DNA of 64,000 bases from Megaleporinus macrocephalus (taxonomy: Eukaryota; Chordata; Actinopteri; Characiformes; Anostomidae), in contig CM038719.1 in the NCBI GenBank assembly GCA_021613375.1, forward strand, positions 41,108,620 through 41,172,619, in the 5' to 3' direction. Under the pieces are notes generated by a model that made no database searches, was not told the DNA's origin, and saw only the letters and a program-made list of their open reading frames with translations. Below, piece by piece: positions 1 to 12,282 of the stretch. The stretch's first letter is position 1. Each line of letters begins with the position of its first letter. The translations under genes and the position numbers were made by a program.

Positions 1-94
1 CACCCCTGCTTTTCTTTTTTTTTAATTTTTATTTGTTTTATCTTTGCTATATGATAAAACGATAAAGGACTGACCGACTACATATGCTATCCTA

Positions 95-970
95 CATCAA
101 AGTCAAAGTGAAAGTCAAAGTGAACTTTATTGTCATTCAGACGTTACAACTGAGTGCATAGCTGAACGAGATTGCGTTCTCCAAACTCCAATGTGCAGAT
201 ATATAAAAACACAAGACATACAACTAACATGACAAATAAATAACAACATGACAAATAAATAACAACATGACAAATAAATAACAACATGACAAATAAATAA
301 CAACATGACAAATAAATAACAACATGACAGTGCAGTGGGAAATATAGAAAGAGTGTGTGTGATAAATAGTGAGATATACTCTAAATAAATATGTATACTT
401 TAAAAAAAAGTAAAAAAAAGTGTTTTTGCAGATGTATTGCACTTAAAGGGAATATATATTGCACAGTTCTGACCAAGTATTGCACATTAACAATGTAAAC
501 ATAAGACTGTAAATTTTAAACATTAAGGTGTAAGAGTTTTAGGTTTAGAAAGAAACAATCAGTCCATTGCCCAAAATTAGCAGCATTAAGTGGAGGACCA
601 CCTGAGTATGAAGTAGGTCTATGTTCAGGAGTAACAGATCTGATGAGTCTGCTCATCAGGAAGTGTTGAGCAGTCTGATGTCTTGTGGAAAGAAACTTTT
701 GCTCAGTCTGGAAGTCCTGCACCGCATGCTGCGGTAGCGTTTTCCAGAGGGCAGCAGTCTGAACAGTCCGTGAGCTGGGTGGGTGGGATCTCTGACCATC
801 TTGGTGGCTCTGCTGTGGCACCATGATGGGTACAGATCTTGTACAGGTGGAGGTGAGGACCTGGTGATGCGCTCTGCTGTCCTCACCACTCTCTGGAGTG
901 ATTTCTGTTCGGCGATGGTGCAGCTGCTGTACCAGACCGTGAGGCTGCTGGTCAGGATACTCTCTATTGT
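95..970 (-). mobile_element. 5'-truncated non-LTR retrotransposon (LINE) 3' end
   Basis: Read on the minus strand, about 960-660 encodes the C-terminal tail of a fish LINE polyprotein, broken by frame changes. Recognisable pieces are HPAHGLFRLLPSGKRYRS and SFFPQDIRLLN, the same landmarks seen in the second copy at 2839-3456. The 3' UTR follows and ends near 130-95 with ACAATAAAG and short CTTTGA-type tandem units, as is usual for L2/CR1/Rex-like LINE tails. The element is 5'-truncated near 970, has no intact reverse transcriptase and is certainly inactive. Clade assignment is from general family knowledge only. Confidence 0.72.
226..330. repeat. 19-bp minisatellite in LINE 3' UTR
   Basis: Five to six near-perfect copies of catgacaaataaataacaa lie within the 3' untranslated part of the LINE fragment. 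The open frame across it has no protein character. Confidence 0.85.
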
Positions 971-2550
971 TCCACATGCTCAGAATTACATGTTAGAATT
1001 TAATTCCTGAATTATATAATGTTAAATATAAGAAATATAATTAATCAGTGTTAAACTAATAATAATTCAAGTTAAATTGTGAGGAATTAACTTCCATTGA
1101 GTCTTCTCGGCCACCGTACTTATACATTAGCATTAATGAAAGTAGGAACACTGCATGTTATTCGCTATAGCTACAGACGATGTTAGTCTGTATCTAGCAT
1201 CGCCATTATGGCTATTATGATGGACTCATTTAATTAGTGAGCTAGACGTTTCTTTGAAGAATAGCTTTTCTGCTGCCATCCTCACTCGCTTTTCACACCC
1301 ATGTGTCTCCCGCGCTGCACATAGTGAGTCTCATGTGACTGTTAAAGCTTTCCTTACAGCTTTGTTACTGCTAACAATCGAACGTAGCTACAGAGTCTCA
1401 CTGACAGCAGGGAACGGCACAGCATTTCACTGGTCCATATGTGTTACGGGGAGGTAGGACTCGAGTAGAGAACGTGATTTAACCCTTTCTGCACCTCTAG
1501 GTTAATCAGACGTTGAGCCTCTTTTTCAGAGGGGATCAAATTATCGGTGGGGACAATTCAGTAATCACTGAATATTGGTGGGGACTCATCACTTCAGTCC
1601 ATGCTAGTTCTACATGGACAAATGAGTAGTTTGGGTAGTTGGCGGTGCCGGAACAGCTGGTGGTGCCCAGACCCACCAGGAGAGCCCCCTGACTTGGAGA
1701 CTCCCATGTTGTACATGCACTGCCAACTACCCAAACTCACCTCAGCTGCCTTGTTAATTGAATTCTGTGAAGAATAGAATCTGTAATAAAGACAAATCAT
1801 TTGAACTTTGTGTTAAATATATGATTTGTCTACAACTGCAGCATTTTCTGTCACAGTATGCGTTCCTGGCACGTAGAGTGTAGCATGTAGGGTACGGACC
1901 CACCTACTAAACTATTACACACTCTGCTAAAGTTTCAGGTAAACGTCTACTTGGGTAAGAGAGAAGAGACAGGGTTGTATATGGAGTGAGGGAACAAAAA
2001 ATGAATTTAGGTGGACCTGGCAACGTTCAAATTCAAGAATATTGATTTATTTATTTTAAAGTAATTTATTAGAGTTGAGCTACAGATGCTGGACTGTTCA
2101 CAGATAACAACCACAGCTAAACAGAGAGCTGCTGTATGTTCGCCAGTAGACACTGAAATGATAGTCGCCTGGTTTAGCAACACATCTAACATTAGCGATG
2201 GCTTTAAACTGTTTTAACAGGTAGCTGTAATTATCTCACTATCTGACCAGTTATAACACTTAATAACTACTCTATACAGGTTTCTTATGGACCGATGATA
2301 TAATGTACTATGAATGTCATATATCTTGCTTTAGAAAGTGTTATGCATGTAAATATAACTACTTAAAAGTGGAATCTTGAGGTATTTTATATCCATATAA
2401 CACCCAATTTATGCATTAATGCACTATAAATACAGCATTCATAGAAAAGTGTTACCATGAATTCTACTCTCATTCTTTAATATATTTCATATTCTGTTAT
2501 ATCGTAAACTAGAAACTTTAAAAGTTGGCAAGAATCAGTTTATGTAGGAA
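971..2550. other. NSUN7 intron or upstream, no gene seen
   Basis: AT-rich sequence without convincing exons. 1560-1800 contains an imperfect inverted pair around TTGGGTAGTTGGC / GCCAACTACCCAA (about 1630-1735), which suggests a small fold-back repeat. I see no exon of the NSUN7 catalytic domain here. Confidence 0.5.
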
Positions 2551-3612
2551 AATACAGGAGTCAACAGTCTCAGAACACCCTCTTATTTCAGAAAGGAAAA
2601 GGAAAAGGATGTATCTGAAGACCCCAGCGAGTAACAGGTGAGGGGGGTATCTTTTAGGCTATGTCCCAAACATGGCCCCCCATCCTGAAAGCCGCCATAT
2701 TGGATCAAGAGCGAGTTTTTTCCAATGGGAAGGTGGTCGTGTAGCAGATCAAAGAAGACCAGAACTGTCTCAGAAATTGATTGATGCAATCAGATTTGCA
2801 ATATCACTTGTTGTTATAATGCTATCAAGATTTAAGATTCAGGATTCAAGAGTTTTATTGTCATGTGTACAGCAGAACAGTTACACTGTACAATGAAATT
2901 CTTACTTTGCTGCTCCTCCATTCACCAATAGATAAAGATAAAAAAGAAATAATAAAAAATATACGAAGTATAATAATATATGTTGAAGTAAATAAAAGTA
3001 TTTTTATAGTTAAAGAATAAAAAATAAAAGTTGTGTGCTTTTATGTGCAAGTATGAAGAGCAGCAGCCATAAAGTGCAAGTTGCAAGAAACAAATGTAAA
3101 CAATAATGTTTTGTGCGAGTAGTAAAGGTAAACAGTATTCTGACAGTACAGTGAGTGTGAGGTGCAGTTAAAATCAGACCAGTTAAAACCAGTTCAGATA
3201 GGAGAGGTTGGAGAGGTAGTGTGTGAGGTGTTCACAAGCCTGATGGCCTGTGAGTGAAACTGTCTTGTGTATTCAAACTGTCTTGTGGTCCTGGACTTCA
3301 CACTCCTGTAACGTCTGCCTGAGGGTAGAAGTGTGAAGAGTGTGTGCTGGGGGTGTGCACTGTCCCTGATTATGTTGTGGGCTCTCCTGGTGACCCTGGT
3401 AAGAACACTCTCGGTCAAGTACAGTCGCTGCTGGGACTTCCTGATGATGATACACAGAAGGTTGCAACAACAACCACATTGAACACCATGTTCACAGTGA
3501 GCTGGCCCTGGTGCTGAACTGAGCCTTCAGATCTCTGTTCAGCTCCAGATACATTATCTTTCCTTTCTGAAATAAAAGGGTGTCCCGAAACTTTTGACTC
3601 ACCCTGTAGTGT
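2551..3612. mobile_element. Fold-back Tc1/mariner-type MITE, interrupted by a LINE
   Basis: The left end (about 2551-2580) reads TACAGGAGTCAACAGTCTCAG. The right end (about 3590-3612) is the inverse, ending CTTTTGACTCACCCTGTA. Both are flanked by TA, as expected of Tc1/mariner-like non-autonomous elements. Internal sequence 2580-2838 and 3457-3585 matches the two arms of the uninterrupted relative at 26862-27336. A minus-strand LINE has landed in the middle. There is no transposase coding capacity. Confidence 0.68.
2839..3456 (-). mobile_element. 5'-truncated LINE nested in the MITE
   Basis: On the minus strand this reads LTESVLTRVTRRAHNIIRD, then LFTLLPSGRRYRSVKSRT and then QAIRLVNTS. This is the same LINE polyprotein tail as at 95-970 but a different, diverged copy. 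The 3' end has GACAATAAAACTCTTGAATC-type short repeats at 2865-2839. The join ATCAA | LINE | CACAGAAGG restores the MITE sequence seen at 27018-27100, so this is a clean secondary insertion. Confidence 0.75.
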
Positions 3613-3902
3613 GCACTGATGGAGTAGCTCAGTCGTGTACATCTCTAATTTGTGTGTATGTGGTCCGTGTATGTATGTGTCCTGTATTCTTCTAGCTTCT
3701 TTATCTCATATCCTTTATTTTGCGATGCTGTATGCATTCGATATACGAGCAAAGCTATTCAGTATATATGTTCTGATATCTCGTGCAGTCAAGCTTATTG
3801 TCTGTGTATGTGCATCTGCATGTGCGTGTGCGGTCATTACTCACGTGTGTGTGTGTTTGTATGTGTGTGTGCGTCAGGCTCGGCTGCCCGTCTCTGCTGC
3901 AG

Positions 3903-4010
3903 TGCAGTATGTCTGAGGAGGAGAAGGGCAAAGGAGAGGAGGCCAGCTTCTTCAGGCTGGAGCCATCCGATCAGAGTAATGGCTGTTTCTTGGCTGTGCT
4001 GACCCGGCAG
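3903..4010 (+). CDS. nsun7: NSUN7 internal exon (end of SUN/RNA methyltransferase-like domain)
   Basis: This exon encodes the C-terminal strand of the NSUN7 methyltransferase-like domain; landmarks are ASFFRLEPSDQSNG and CFLAVLTRQ. Human NSUN7 has a closely matching block (FFRMEPSE..NGCFL..LTRE) before its tail. NSUN7 belongs to the NOL1/NOP2/SUN m5C-RNA methyltransferase family and is linked to sperm motility in mammals. The donor is CAG|GTTTGT at 4010/4011 in phase 0, matching the phase-0 start of the exon at 23998. The acceptor is ambiguous: AG at 3901-3902 (exon from 3903, CSMSEEEK) or AG at 3906-3907 (exon from 3908). A GT-rich tract (about 3795-3880) and a pyrimidine-rich stretch precede it. 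The catalytic motifs would be in upstream exons outside the window. Confidence 0.88.
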
Positions 4011-4970
4011 GTTTGTACACACAGTACACAATAAAGCAGATTCTGTCGCCTCATGAAAATTCAAATTAGCGTAATCTTCCCACTCGCCCCGGTGCAGTCC
4101 ATCAGCCAGGACATGCTCCGGGTCTGAAGTTTGCTTCTTTAGCTTAGCACTGGAGCTACGAGGTTAATGTAGGAAGTAATGAAAGCTTATACTTATACTA
4201 TCCACGTCTAAATCATCAACCGAGCATCAGACCATGTCAGGTTAGACTCGCTTATATACCTACTGAGCTGCCACTGACTACATAGGCAGCTGTGTAAGTA
4301 CTCAATGAGTCTGATGTGGTACTCAGAGTACGGGGCTGGGCACTGGCGTGATAACCAGGGAGGCCTGGAGCTTGGGTCCAGGTCAGCAAGCGGGTTGTTC
4401 CCCAGGCTCAGACGGAGGTTTTCTGTCAGAACAGTGGTTAGAACGAAGTCCCTCAGCGAGGTCATACCAGGTCCCAATGTCCTGTAAGAGCACAGCTAGA
4501 GTAAAACCCAGGGCAGGGTTTAGCAGGCATAAGCGTGGAGAGCCAGGGCGCTGGTGGAGTAGGGCTGACGAGCTCTGGTGAAACCAGGAGAGAAGTGAAC
4601 AGGTTAGTAGTGGCTGGGTTTAGCTTAGCTCCTATGGGTCTTGGCTTGGCTTAGAAGAACTGGGATTGGTTAATCTTGACTCCGTAGAACTTGGCTTGGT
4701 TCTGAGGGGGTCTTGGTTGGGGTCTGACGAGGCTTGGAGTTATGGGGGCTGGATATTTCGACGACGTTGATTGTCTTGGTTGAACTTGGCAGGGCTTGGC
4801 TTGGCTGGGAATTAGCTTAGCAAGCGCTAGCTAACAGAGCAGAGACCGGTCTGGAGAGACAAGGATAAACAATACCACGCACTGAGGTATGGGTGAGAGG
4901 GGGCATTTGAGGGCAATAGGTGATTGTGATCAGGTGGTGGGAACAAGGGACAGGTGTAGTGTGTTCTAGG
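4011..4970. other. Start of 20-kb NSUN7 intron, no gene seen
   Basis: No exon-like open frame with splice sites. 4580-4830 is rich in CTTGG/TTGGCTT degenerate short repeats. 4840-4970 has the look of an old retroelement terminal segment, but I cannot assign it. Confidence 0.45.
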
Positions 4971-4979
4971 CTACTCTCA

Positions 4980-5352
4980 GTTAAGGGTATAAGAAAATAT
5001 TGAAATATCGGATATTGGGATATTTTGTTTAGTGATACTGTATCGATTCTCAAAAACACAGTATCGATACACAGATTCCTGGCAGACAGTGAATCATTGT
5101 GTGTTGTGTTTAAACCTTGGACCACCAGATGGCAGTGTTGTAATCCATTTTCAGCTCCACTCCAACATTAACAAGCAGCACAAGGGCGCAAAGCTATTGT
5201 AAGAATATAGTGGTGTGTTTTAATCATAGGATTTATAGGAGATATATCTCTTTGCTTGCAGTATCTCAGTATATCAAGATATATTGAATCGTGACCGCTG
5301 TATCGCGATACGCATTGTATCACCAGGTTCTTGCCGATACCCAGCACTACTC
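4980..5352. mobile_element. Short non-autonomous DNA element with GATAC-type palindromic arms
   Basis: The left part (4990-5075) holds GTATCGATTCTC and CAGTATCGATACAC. The right part (5260-5345) holds TATCGCGATACGCATTG and GCCGATACCCAGCAC. Runs of TATCG/CGATA on both flanks form inverted arms, typical of a common fish MITE type. There is no coding content. Related fragments are at 32325-32400 and 59725-59825. Confidence 0.5.
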
Positions 5353-6069
5353 TCAGTGTTCTGGGGACAGAGACCTCTGGTGGTGCTGGACAGGAATGCA
5401 TATAGGGTCACTATTAACCCAGCTTGTGGATCAAGGGGTTAAGGCATCATGTATGCATCATGAATAGACGATTGTGTCGGCAGGTAGATGAGTTTAAACA
5501 CTACATATCCTATAATTTTACTATTTTAGCTTAAGGTGGACTTACAAATCACTGCCTTCTGTTTTTAATCCAGTTTACTGTCCCTACAATTTTGGAATTG
5601 AGGTTTGAACCTAATATAGTTGATAGAAACCAACAGCCATCTTAAACAGACCTGTCTGACGCGCACAAATGAATCAGAGCCTCAACTGAAATGAACACGG
5701 CTTCTCTCAGCTGTTCTGGGGTCTGTCAGGCCTGTCCTAATCCCTGACTCGGTATGGGACTCAGATTAGACATGCAGCCAGCGCGGACTGGAACTCATGT
5801 TTAAACATGAAGCTTTATCTTTAGTCCACCTCATACGCTGTGTTCTGGGTCGGCAGGCAGGTGGGACAGAGCTGACCGACGTCACGCTTCCGCTATAAAA
5901 GCCCACAATCAGACAAACAGGGGGAGTAAAACCTTTGAAAAGAGTTTTCAAATTCAGATCGGACCACCGCGTCCTTATCTGCTGTCCAAGTCTGGATTTT
6001 CTGCTCACATCAAAATGTTCTCTCTTCATATTCGTGTTTGTATGTGACCGTATCCCAGTTATCACATCC
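5353..6069. other. Intron sequence, nothing recognised
   Basis: Unique-looking sequence without open frames that carry protein signatures and without tandem structure. Confidence 0.45.
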
Positions 6070-6130
6070 CGAACACTGACCATACACAGACCAGCCATAA
6101 CATTAAAACCACCTCCTCCTTACATCTACA

Positions 6131-6876
6131 CTCCCTGTCCACTGTATCAGCTCCACTGACCATACAGGACCTCCACTCACTGTCCACTGTATCAGCTCCA
6201 CTGACCATACAGGACCTACACTCACTGTCCACTGTATCAGCTCCACTGACCATACAGGACCTCCACTCACTGTCCACTGTATCAGCTCCACTGACCATAC
6301 AGGACCTACACTCACTGTCCACTGTATCAGCTCCACTGACCATACAGGAGCTCCACTCACTGTCCACTGTATCAGCTCCACTGACCATACAGGACCTCCA
6401 CTCACTGTCCACTGTATCAGCTCCACTGACCATACAGGACCTCCACTCACTGTCCACTGTATCAGCTCCACTGACCATACAGGACCTCCACTCACTGTCC
6501 ACTGTATCAGCTCCACTGACCATACAGGACCTCCACTCACTGTCCACTGTATCAGCTCCACTGACCATACAGGACCTCCACTCACTGTCCACTGTATCAG
6601 CTCCACTGACCATACAGGAGCTCCACTCACTGTCCACTGTATCAGCTCCACTGACCATACAGGAGCTCCACTCACTGTCCACTGTATCAGCTCCACTGAC
6701 CATACAGGACCTACACTCACTGTCCACTGTATCAGCTCCACTGACCATACAGGACCTCCACTCACTGTCCACTGTATCAGCTCCACTGACCATACAGGAC
6801 CTCCACTCAATGTACACTGTATCAGCTCCACTGACCATACAGGAGCTCCACTCACTGTCCACTGTATCAGCTCCAC
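6131..6876. repeat. 45-bp minisatellite, left arm
   Basis: About 16.5 copies of a 45-bp unit containing CTCCACTGACCATACAGGAC and TCACTGTCCACTGTATCAG. Variants alternate GGACCTCCA, GGAGCTCCA and GGACCTACA. Because 45 is a multiple of three, several frames stay open throughout; none looks like a protein. Confidence 0.95.
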
Positions 6877-7429
6877 CTACAGACTGTAGTTCATCTGATT
6901 CTCTGTATACTTTATTACTCTGTTCTTTAATGATCAGGACCACCACAGAGCAGATACTATTAGGGAGGTGGATCAATGTTAGTGTGTGTTGTGCTGGTGT
7001 GAGTGGATCAGACACAGCAGTGCTGCTGCTGCTGGAGTGTTTAAACACCTCAGTGTCTCTGCTGGACTGAGAATCGTCCACCAACCAAAACTATCCAGAC
7101 AGCAGTGTCCTGTGGGCGGCGTCCTGTGTCCACTGATGAAGAACTAGAGGAACACAAACTGTGCAGCAGCAGATGAGCTACTGTCTCTGACTTTACATCT
7201 ACAAGGTGGACCAGCAAGTAGTAGAAGTGTCTAATAGAGTGGACAGTGAGTGGACACAGTGTTTAAACACTCCAGCAGCAGCACTGCTGTGTCTGATCTA
7301 CTCACACCAGCGCAACACATACTAACACATCTACCACACAAATAGTATCTGCTCTGTGGTGGTCCTGTGGGGGTCCTGATCATTAAAGAACAGAGTAATA
7401 AAGTATACAGAGAATCAGATGAACTACAG

Positions 7430-8306
7430 TCTGGAAGTGTAGCTCCTATATGGTCAGTGGAGCTGATACAGTGGACAGTGAGTGGAGCTCCTGTATGGTC
7501 AGTGGAGCTGATACAGTGGACAGTGAGTGGAGGTCCTGTATGGTCAGTGGAGCTGATACAGTGGACAGTGAGTGGAGGTCCTGTATGGTCAGTGGAGCTG
7601 ATACAGTGGACAGTGAGTGGAGGTCCTGTATGGTCAGTGGAGCTGATACAGTGGACAGTGAGTGGAGGTCCTGTATGGTCAGTGGAGCTGATACAGTGGA
7701 CAGTGAGTGGAGGTCCTGTATGGTCAGTGGACAGTGAGTGGAGGTCCTGTATGGTCAGTGGAGCTGATACAGTGGGCAGTGAGTGGAGCTCCTGTATGGT
7801 CAGTGGAGCTGATACAGTGGACAGTGAGTGGAGGTCCTGTATGGTCAGTGGAGCTGATACAGTGGACAGTGAGTGGAGCTCCTGTATGGTCAGTGGAGCT
7901 GATACAGTGGACAGTGAGTGGAGGTCCTGTATGGTCAGTGGAGCTGATACAGTGGACAGTGAGTGGAGGTCCTGTATGGTCAGTGGAGCTGATACAGTGG
8001 ACAGTGAGTGGAGGTCCTGTATTGTCAGTGGAGCTGATACAGTGGACAGTGAGTGGAGGTCCTGTATGGTCAGTGGAGCTGATACAGTGGACAGTGAGTG
8101 GAGGTCCTGTATTGTCAGTGGAGCTGATACAGTGGTCAGTGAGTGGAGCTCCTGTATGGTCAGTGGAGCTGATACAGTGGACAGTGAGTGGAGGTCCTGT
8201 ATGGTCAGTGGAGCTGATACAGTGGACAGTGAGTGGAGGTCCTGTATTGTCAGTGGAGCTGATACAGTGGTCAGTGAGTGGAGCTCCTGTATGGTCAGTG
8301 GAGATG
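7430..8306. repeat. 45-bp minisatellite, right arm (inverted relative to left)
   Basis: About 19 copies of the reverse complement of the left-arm unit: CTGATACAGTGGACAGTGAG plus TGGAGGTCCTGTATGGTCAG. One unit near 7700-7740 is shortened. Together with the left array this gives inverted arms of about 745 and 875 bp separated by about 550 bp. Confidence 0.95.
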
Positions 8307-8459
8307 ATAACATATTTTCTGATTGTTCTCTGGTGTGCAGTGATGTTGGTAGTTACTGCTGGCATGTAAAAGATAAGGATTATTATTTTATGAAGTTATT
8401 CTGTGTAATCCAGAGAGATGCCCTTCATTCCTTGTTCCACCACTTCTCTGTGCTGCTGA

Positions 8460-8813
8460 CAGAGAGAGAGAGAGAGAGAGAAAAAGAGAGAGAGCGAAAG
8501 AGAGTGTGAGAGAAAGAGTGAGTGAGTGAAAGAGAGAGAGAGAGAACTGGGTTTAAATTTGCACCAGAGCTTCTGCTTATGTAATACCAGCATTGGTTTT
8601 GCACAGTTGTGTGTGAGTGTGTGAGTGTGTGTGTGTTTGTTTGTTGTTCTGAGTGCCAGTCGATGTTGAAAGCGCTTCAGTTAGAGCCTCCCTGCAGACT
8701 CACCCTCAAGAGACTGAGTCTCTCACTCTCCCTCACTCTCTCTCTCTTTCTCTCCCTCACACACACTCTCTCTCTCTCTCTCTTTATCTCTCTCTCCCTC
8801 ACACTCTCTCTCA

Positions 8814-8868
<55 letters not shown>

Positions 8869-9030
8869 TCTCTCTTTATCTCTCTCTTCCTCACACTCTC
8901 TCTCTCTCCCTCACCCTCTCTTTCTGTCTCTCTAGCTCTCTCTCACTCTCTCTCTTACTCTCTCTCACTCTCTCTTACTCTTTCACTCTCTTTCTGTCTC
9001 TCTCTCTCATGGTCTCTCTCTCTCTCGTGT
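8460..9030. repeat. (GA)n then (CT)n microsatellite blocks
   Basis: A GA-rich block at 8460-8550 is followed by a long CT-rich block at 8715-9030 with interspersed CACACA and TTTATC. The two blocks are inverted relative to each other and could pair. Leu/Ser open frames here are compositional. Confidence 0.9.
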
Positions 9031-9207
9031 GTGGGTTCATTGACTAATTCTGCTCTGGTATGCTGAGGAATCCCTCCTCCTCCTCTCTTTCATCTACAGC
9101 TGAAAATAACTTCATCCTGCAGTGGAGAGTGAGAGTCAGAGCAGTGTTAATACTGAGAGTTAATTGTGTTCAGTAGAATATTACTGTAATATATCTGATA
9201 TCAGGAC

Positions 9208-11490
9208 CGTGATTATAATCCAGTATGAATCTGCAGCGTGTGTAGTGTTTACGGTCTGACAGTAATAACTGTGGAGTGATTATAATCCAGTATGAATCTG
9301 CAGTGTGTGTAGTGTGTACAGTCTGACAGTAATAACTGTGGAGTGATTACAATCCAGTATGAATCTGCAGCGTGTGTAGTGTTTACAGTCTGACAGTAAT
9401 AACTGTGGAGTGATTATAATCCAGTATGAATCTGCAGCGTGTGTAGTGTTTACAGTCTGACAGTAATAACTGTGGAGTGATTACAATCCAGTATGAATCT
9501 GCAGTGTGTGAAGTGTTTACAGTCTGACAGTAATAACTGTGTAGTGATTATAATCCAGTATGAATCTGCAGCGTGTGTAGTGTTTACAGTCTGACAGTAA
9601 TAACTGTGGAGTGATTACAATCCAGTATGAATCTGCAGTGTGTGAAGTGTTTACAGTCTGACAGTAATAACTGTGGAGTGATTATAATCCAGTATGAATC
9701 TGCAGTGTGTGTAGTGTTTACAGTCTGACAGTAATAACTGTGGAGTGATTATAATCCAGTATGAATCTGCAGTGTGTGTAGTGTTTACAGTCTGACAGTA
9801 ATAACTGTGGAGTGATTATAATCCAGTATGAATCTGCAGCGTGTGTAGTGTTTACGGTCTGACAGTAATAACTGTGAAGTGATTATAATCCAGTATGAAT
9901 CTGCAGCGTGTGTAGTGTTTACGGTCTGACAGTAATAACTGTGGAGTGATTATAATCCAGTATGAATCTGCAGCGTGTGTAGTGTTTACAGTCTGACAGT
10001 AATAACTGTGGAGTGATTATAATCCAGTATGAATCTGCAGTGTGTGTAGTGTTTGCAGTCTGACAGTAATAACTGTGGAGTGATTATAATCCAGTATGAA
10101 TCTGCAGCGTGTGTAGTGTTTACAGTCTGACAGTAATAACTGTGGAGTGATTATAATCCAGTATGAATCTGCAGTGTGTGTAGTGTTTACAGTCTGACAG
10201 TAATAACTGTGGAGTGATTATAATCCAGTATGAATCTGTAGTGTGTGTAGTGTTTACAGTGTGACAGTAATAACTGTGGAGTGATTATAATCCAGTATGA
10301 ATCTGCAGCGTGTGTAGTGTTTACAGTCTGACAGTAATAACTGTGGAGTGATTATAATCCAGTATGAATCTGCAGCGTGTGTAGTGTTTACAGTGTGACA
10401 GTAATAAGTGTGGAGTGGTTATAATCCAGTATGAATCTGTAGTGTGTGTAGTGTTTACAGTGTGACAGTAATAACTGTGGAGTGATTATAATCCAGTATG
10501 AATCTGCAGCGTGTGTAGTGTTTACAGTCTGACAGTAATAACTGTGGAGTGATTATAATCCAGTATGAATCTGCAGGGTGTGTAGTGTTTACAGTCTGAC
10601 AGTAATAACTGTGGAGTGATTATAATCCAGTATGAATCTGTAGTGTGTGTAGTGTTTACAGTGTGACAGTAATAACTGTGGAGTGATTATAATCCAGTAT
10701 TAATCTGCAGTGTGTGTAGTGTTTACAGTCTGACAGTAATAACTGTGGAGTGATTATAATCCAGTATGAATCTGCAGCGTGTGTAGTGTTTACAGTGTGA
10801 CAGTAATAGCTGTGGAGTGATTATAATCCAGTATGAATCTGCAGCGTGTGTAGTGTTTACAGTCTGACAGTAATAACTGTGGAGTGATTATAATCCAGTA
10901 TGAATCTGCAGTGTGTGTAGTGTTTACAGTCTGACAGTAATAACTGTGGAGTGATTATAATCCAGTATGAATCTGCAGTGTGTGTAGTGTGTACAGTCTG
11001 ACAGTAATAACTGTGGAGTGATTATAATCCAGTATGAATCTGCAGCGTGTGTAGTGTTTACAGTGTGACAGTAATAGCTGTGGAGTGATTATAATCCAGT
11101 ATGAATCTGCAGCGTGTGTAGTGTTTACAGTCTGACAGTAATAACTGTGGAGTGATTATAATCCAGTATGAATCTGCAGTGTGTGTAGTGTTTACAGTCT
11201 GACAGTAATAACTGTGGAGTGATTATAATCCAGTATGAATCTGCAGTGTGTGTAGTGTGTACAGTCTGACAGTAATAACTGTGGAGTGATTATAATCCAG
11301 TATGAATCTGCAGTGTGTGTAGTGTTTACAGTCTGACAGTAATAACTGTGGAGTGATTATAATCCAGTATGAATCTGCAGCGTGTGTAGTGTTTACAGTC
11401 TGACAGTAATAACTGTGGAGTGATTATAATCCAGTATGAATCTGCAGCGTGTGTAGTGTTTACAGTCTGACAGTAATAACTGTTAATCCA
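9208..11490. repeat. 67-bp minisatellite (copy A)
   Basis: About 34 copies of a 67-bp unit that includes GATTATAATCCAGTATGAAT, CTGCAGCGTGTGTAGTGTTT and ACAGTCTGACAGTAATAACT. Point variants (AGCG/AGTG, TACAG/TACGG, TCTGAC/TGTGAC) recur in patterns along the array. The same unit in the same orientation forms a second array at 60626-61730. Confidence 0.97.
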
Positions 11491-12282
11491 GTATTTAATC
11501 CTGTTCTGTGATGCAGTTCTGAGTGGTACCCGGTTGGGAGGGCCGTCTGAGTAACTGAGTGTTTTACCTGATGGTGTTTGAGGTGGTCCGAGGTGGAACA
11601 TGATGTTATTGGCTAACGTTACTGTGCCCTGACCTCGGACACCCGCTGAGAATATCGGAGGACGTTTGGAGGAAGAGTCGTTGGATCGTGATGGAAGATC
11701 TCGGGGTCTGTTTTAATGTGGGGGGGACGTGAACTCGCAGGTACAGCAGCTACATTTTCATTTCAGCCTCACTTTAAGATTTGCAGTCGTTTAAGTCATC
11801 ACGGTCACCGGCGCTGTGAGGTTTTACACCCTGGCCCGGACCGGTCAGCGCAGCCAGGCACTCATTTATCAGTGGAGGAGAGAGATTCCACACCACGTGC
11901 TGAAGTCCAGACGGTTAAAGTTCTCTCCGAACTCCTCACATATGAAAGGTCCCGGTGTGGTGATGGGATTTAGAGCGGCCGTCTGGAGCAGCGGGAGAGA
12001 GAGAGAGAGTCAGAGTAGACGAATACAGGCTCTCAGAGAGGAGCGTCTTCAGCCGTGGAGGTGCGAGATGAGACAGAGAACGTGTGGAATGAGTTCAGCA
12101 GTGTGGAGCTGTGTTAAAGGACAGGTGAGCTGAAGAAAGACAGAGACAGAGAAAAGTGGATTTCCTTCTCTCAACCTCTCTCTGTACCTGGGATTCTCTC
12201 AGATCTATGAGAGTCATGCTGACCAAACACTAGAAGACATTCAATAGACTAAACTTTGACACCCTCTCACATCTAAACAAGG
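11491..12282. other. Intron sequence, no gene seen
   Basis: Moderately GC-rich single-copy-looking sequence (11520-12130) without supported exons. Open frames of 85-105 codons occur but lack family features and splice context. Confidence 0.4.

Larger units (their letters stand above)
6070..8330. mobile_element. Fold-back DNA transposon with expanded arms
   Basis: The left end contains CAGCCATAACATTAAAACCA (about 6094-6113), the terminal signature of a very common teleost non-autonomous DNA element. The core (6880-7430) is an imperfect palindrome: CTGATTCTCTGTATACTTTA at 6896 pairs with TAAAGTATACAGAGAATCAG near 7398, and GACACAGCAGTGCTGCTG at 7010 pairs with its inverse near 7277. In both arms the same internal 45-bp segment has been amplified, so the arrays face each other. 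The right terminal inverted repeat is not visible; sequence after 8310 diverges. Confidence 0.72.

Noticed and set aside
1..3900. Search for earlier NSUN7 exons with catalytic motifs
   Set aside because: Only LINE and MITE sequence and AT-rich DNA were seen; the upstream exons must lie before the window.
7367..8509. 380-codon frame (and counterparts on the other strand and at 6062-7084)
   Set aside because: Translation of the 45-bp array; a unit length divisible by 3 keeps several frames open on both strands.
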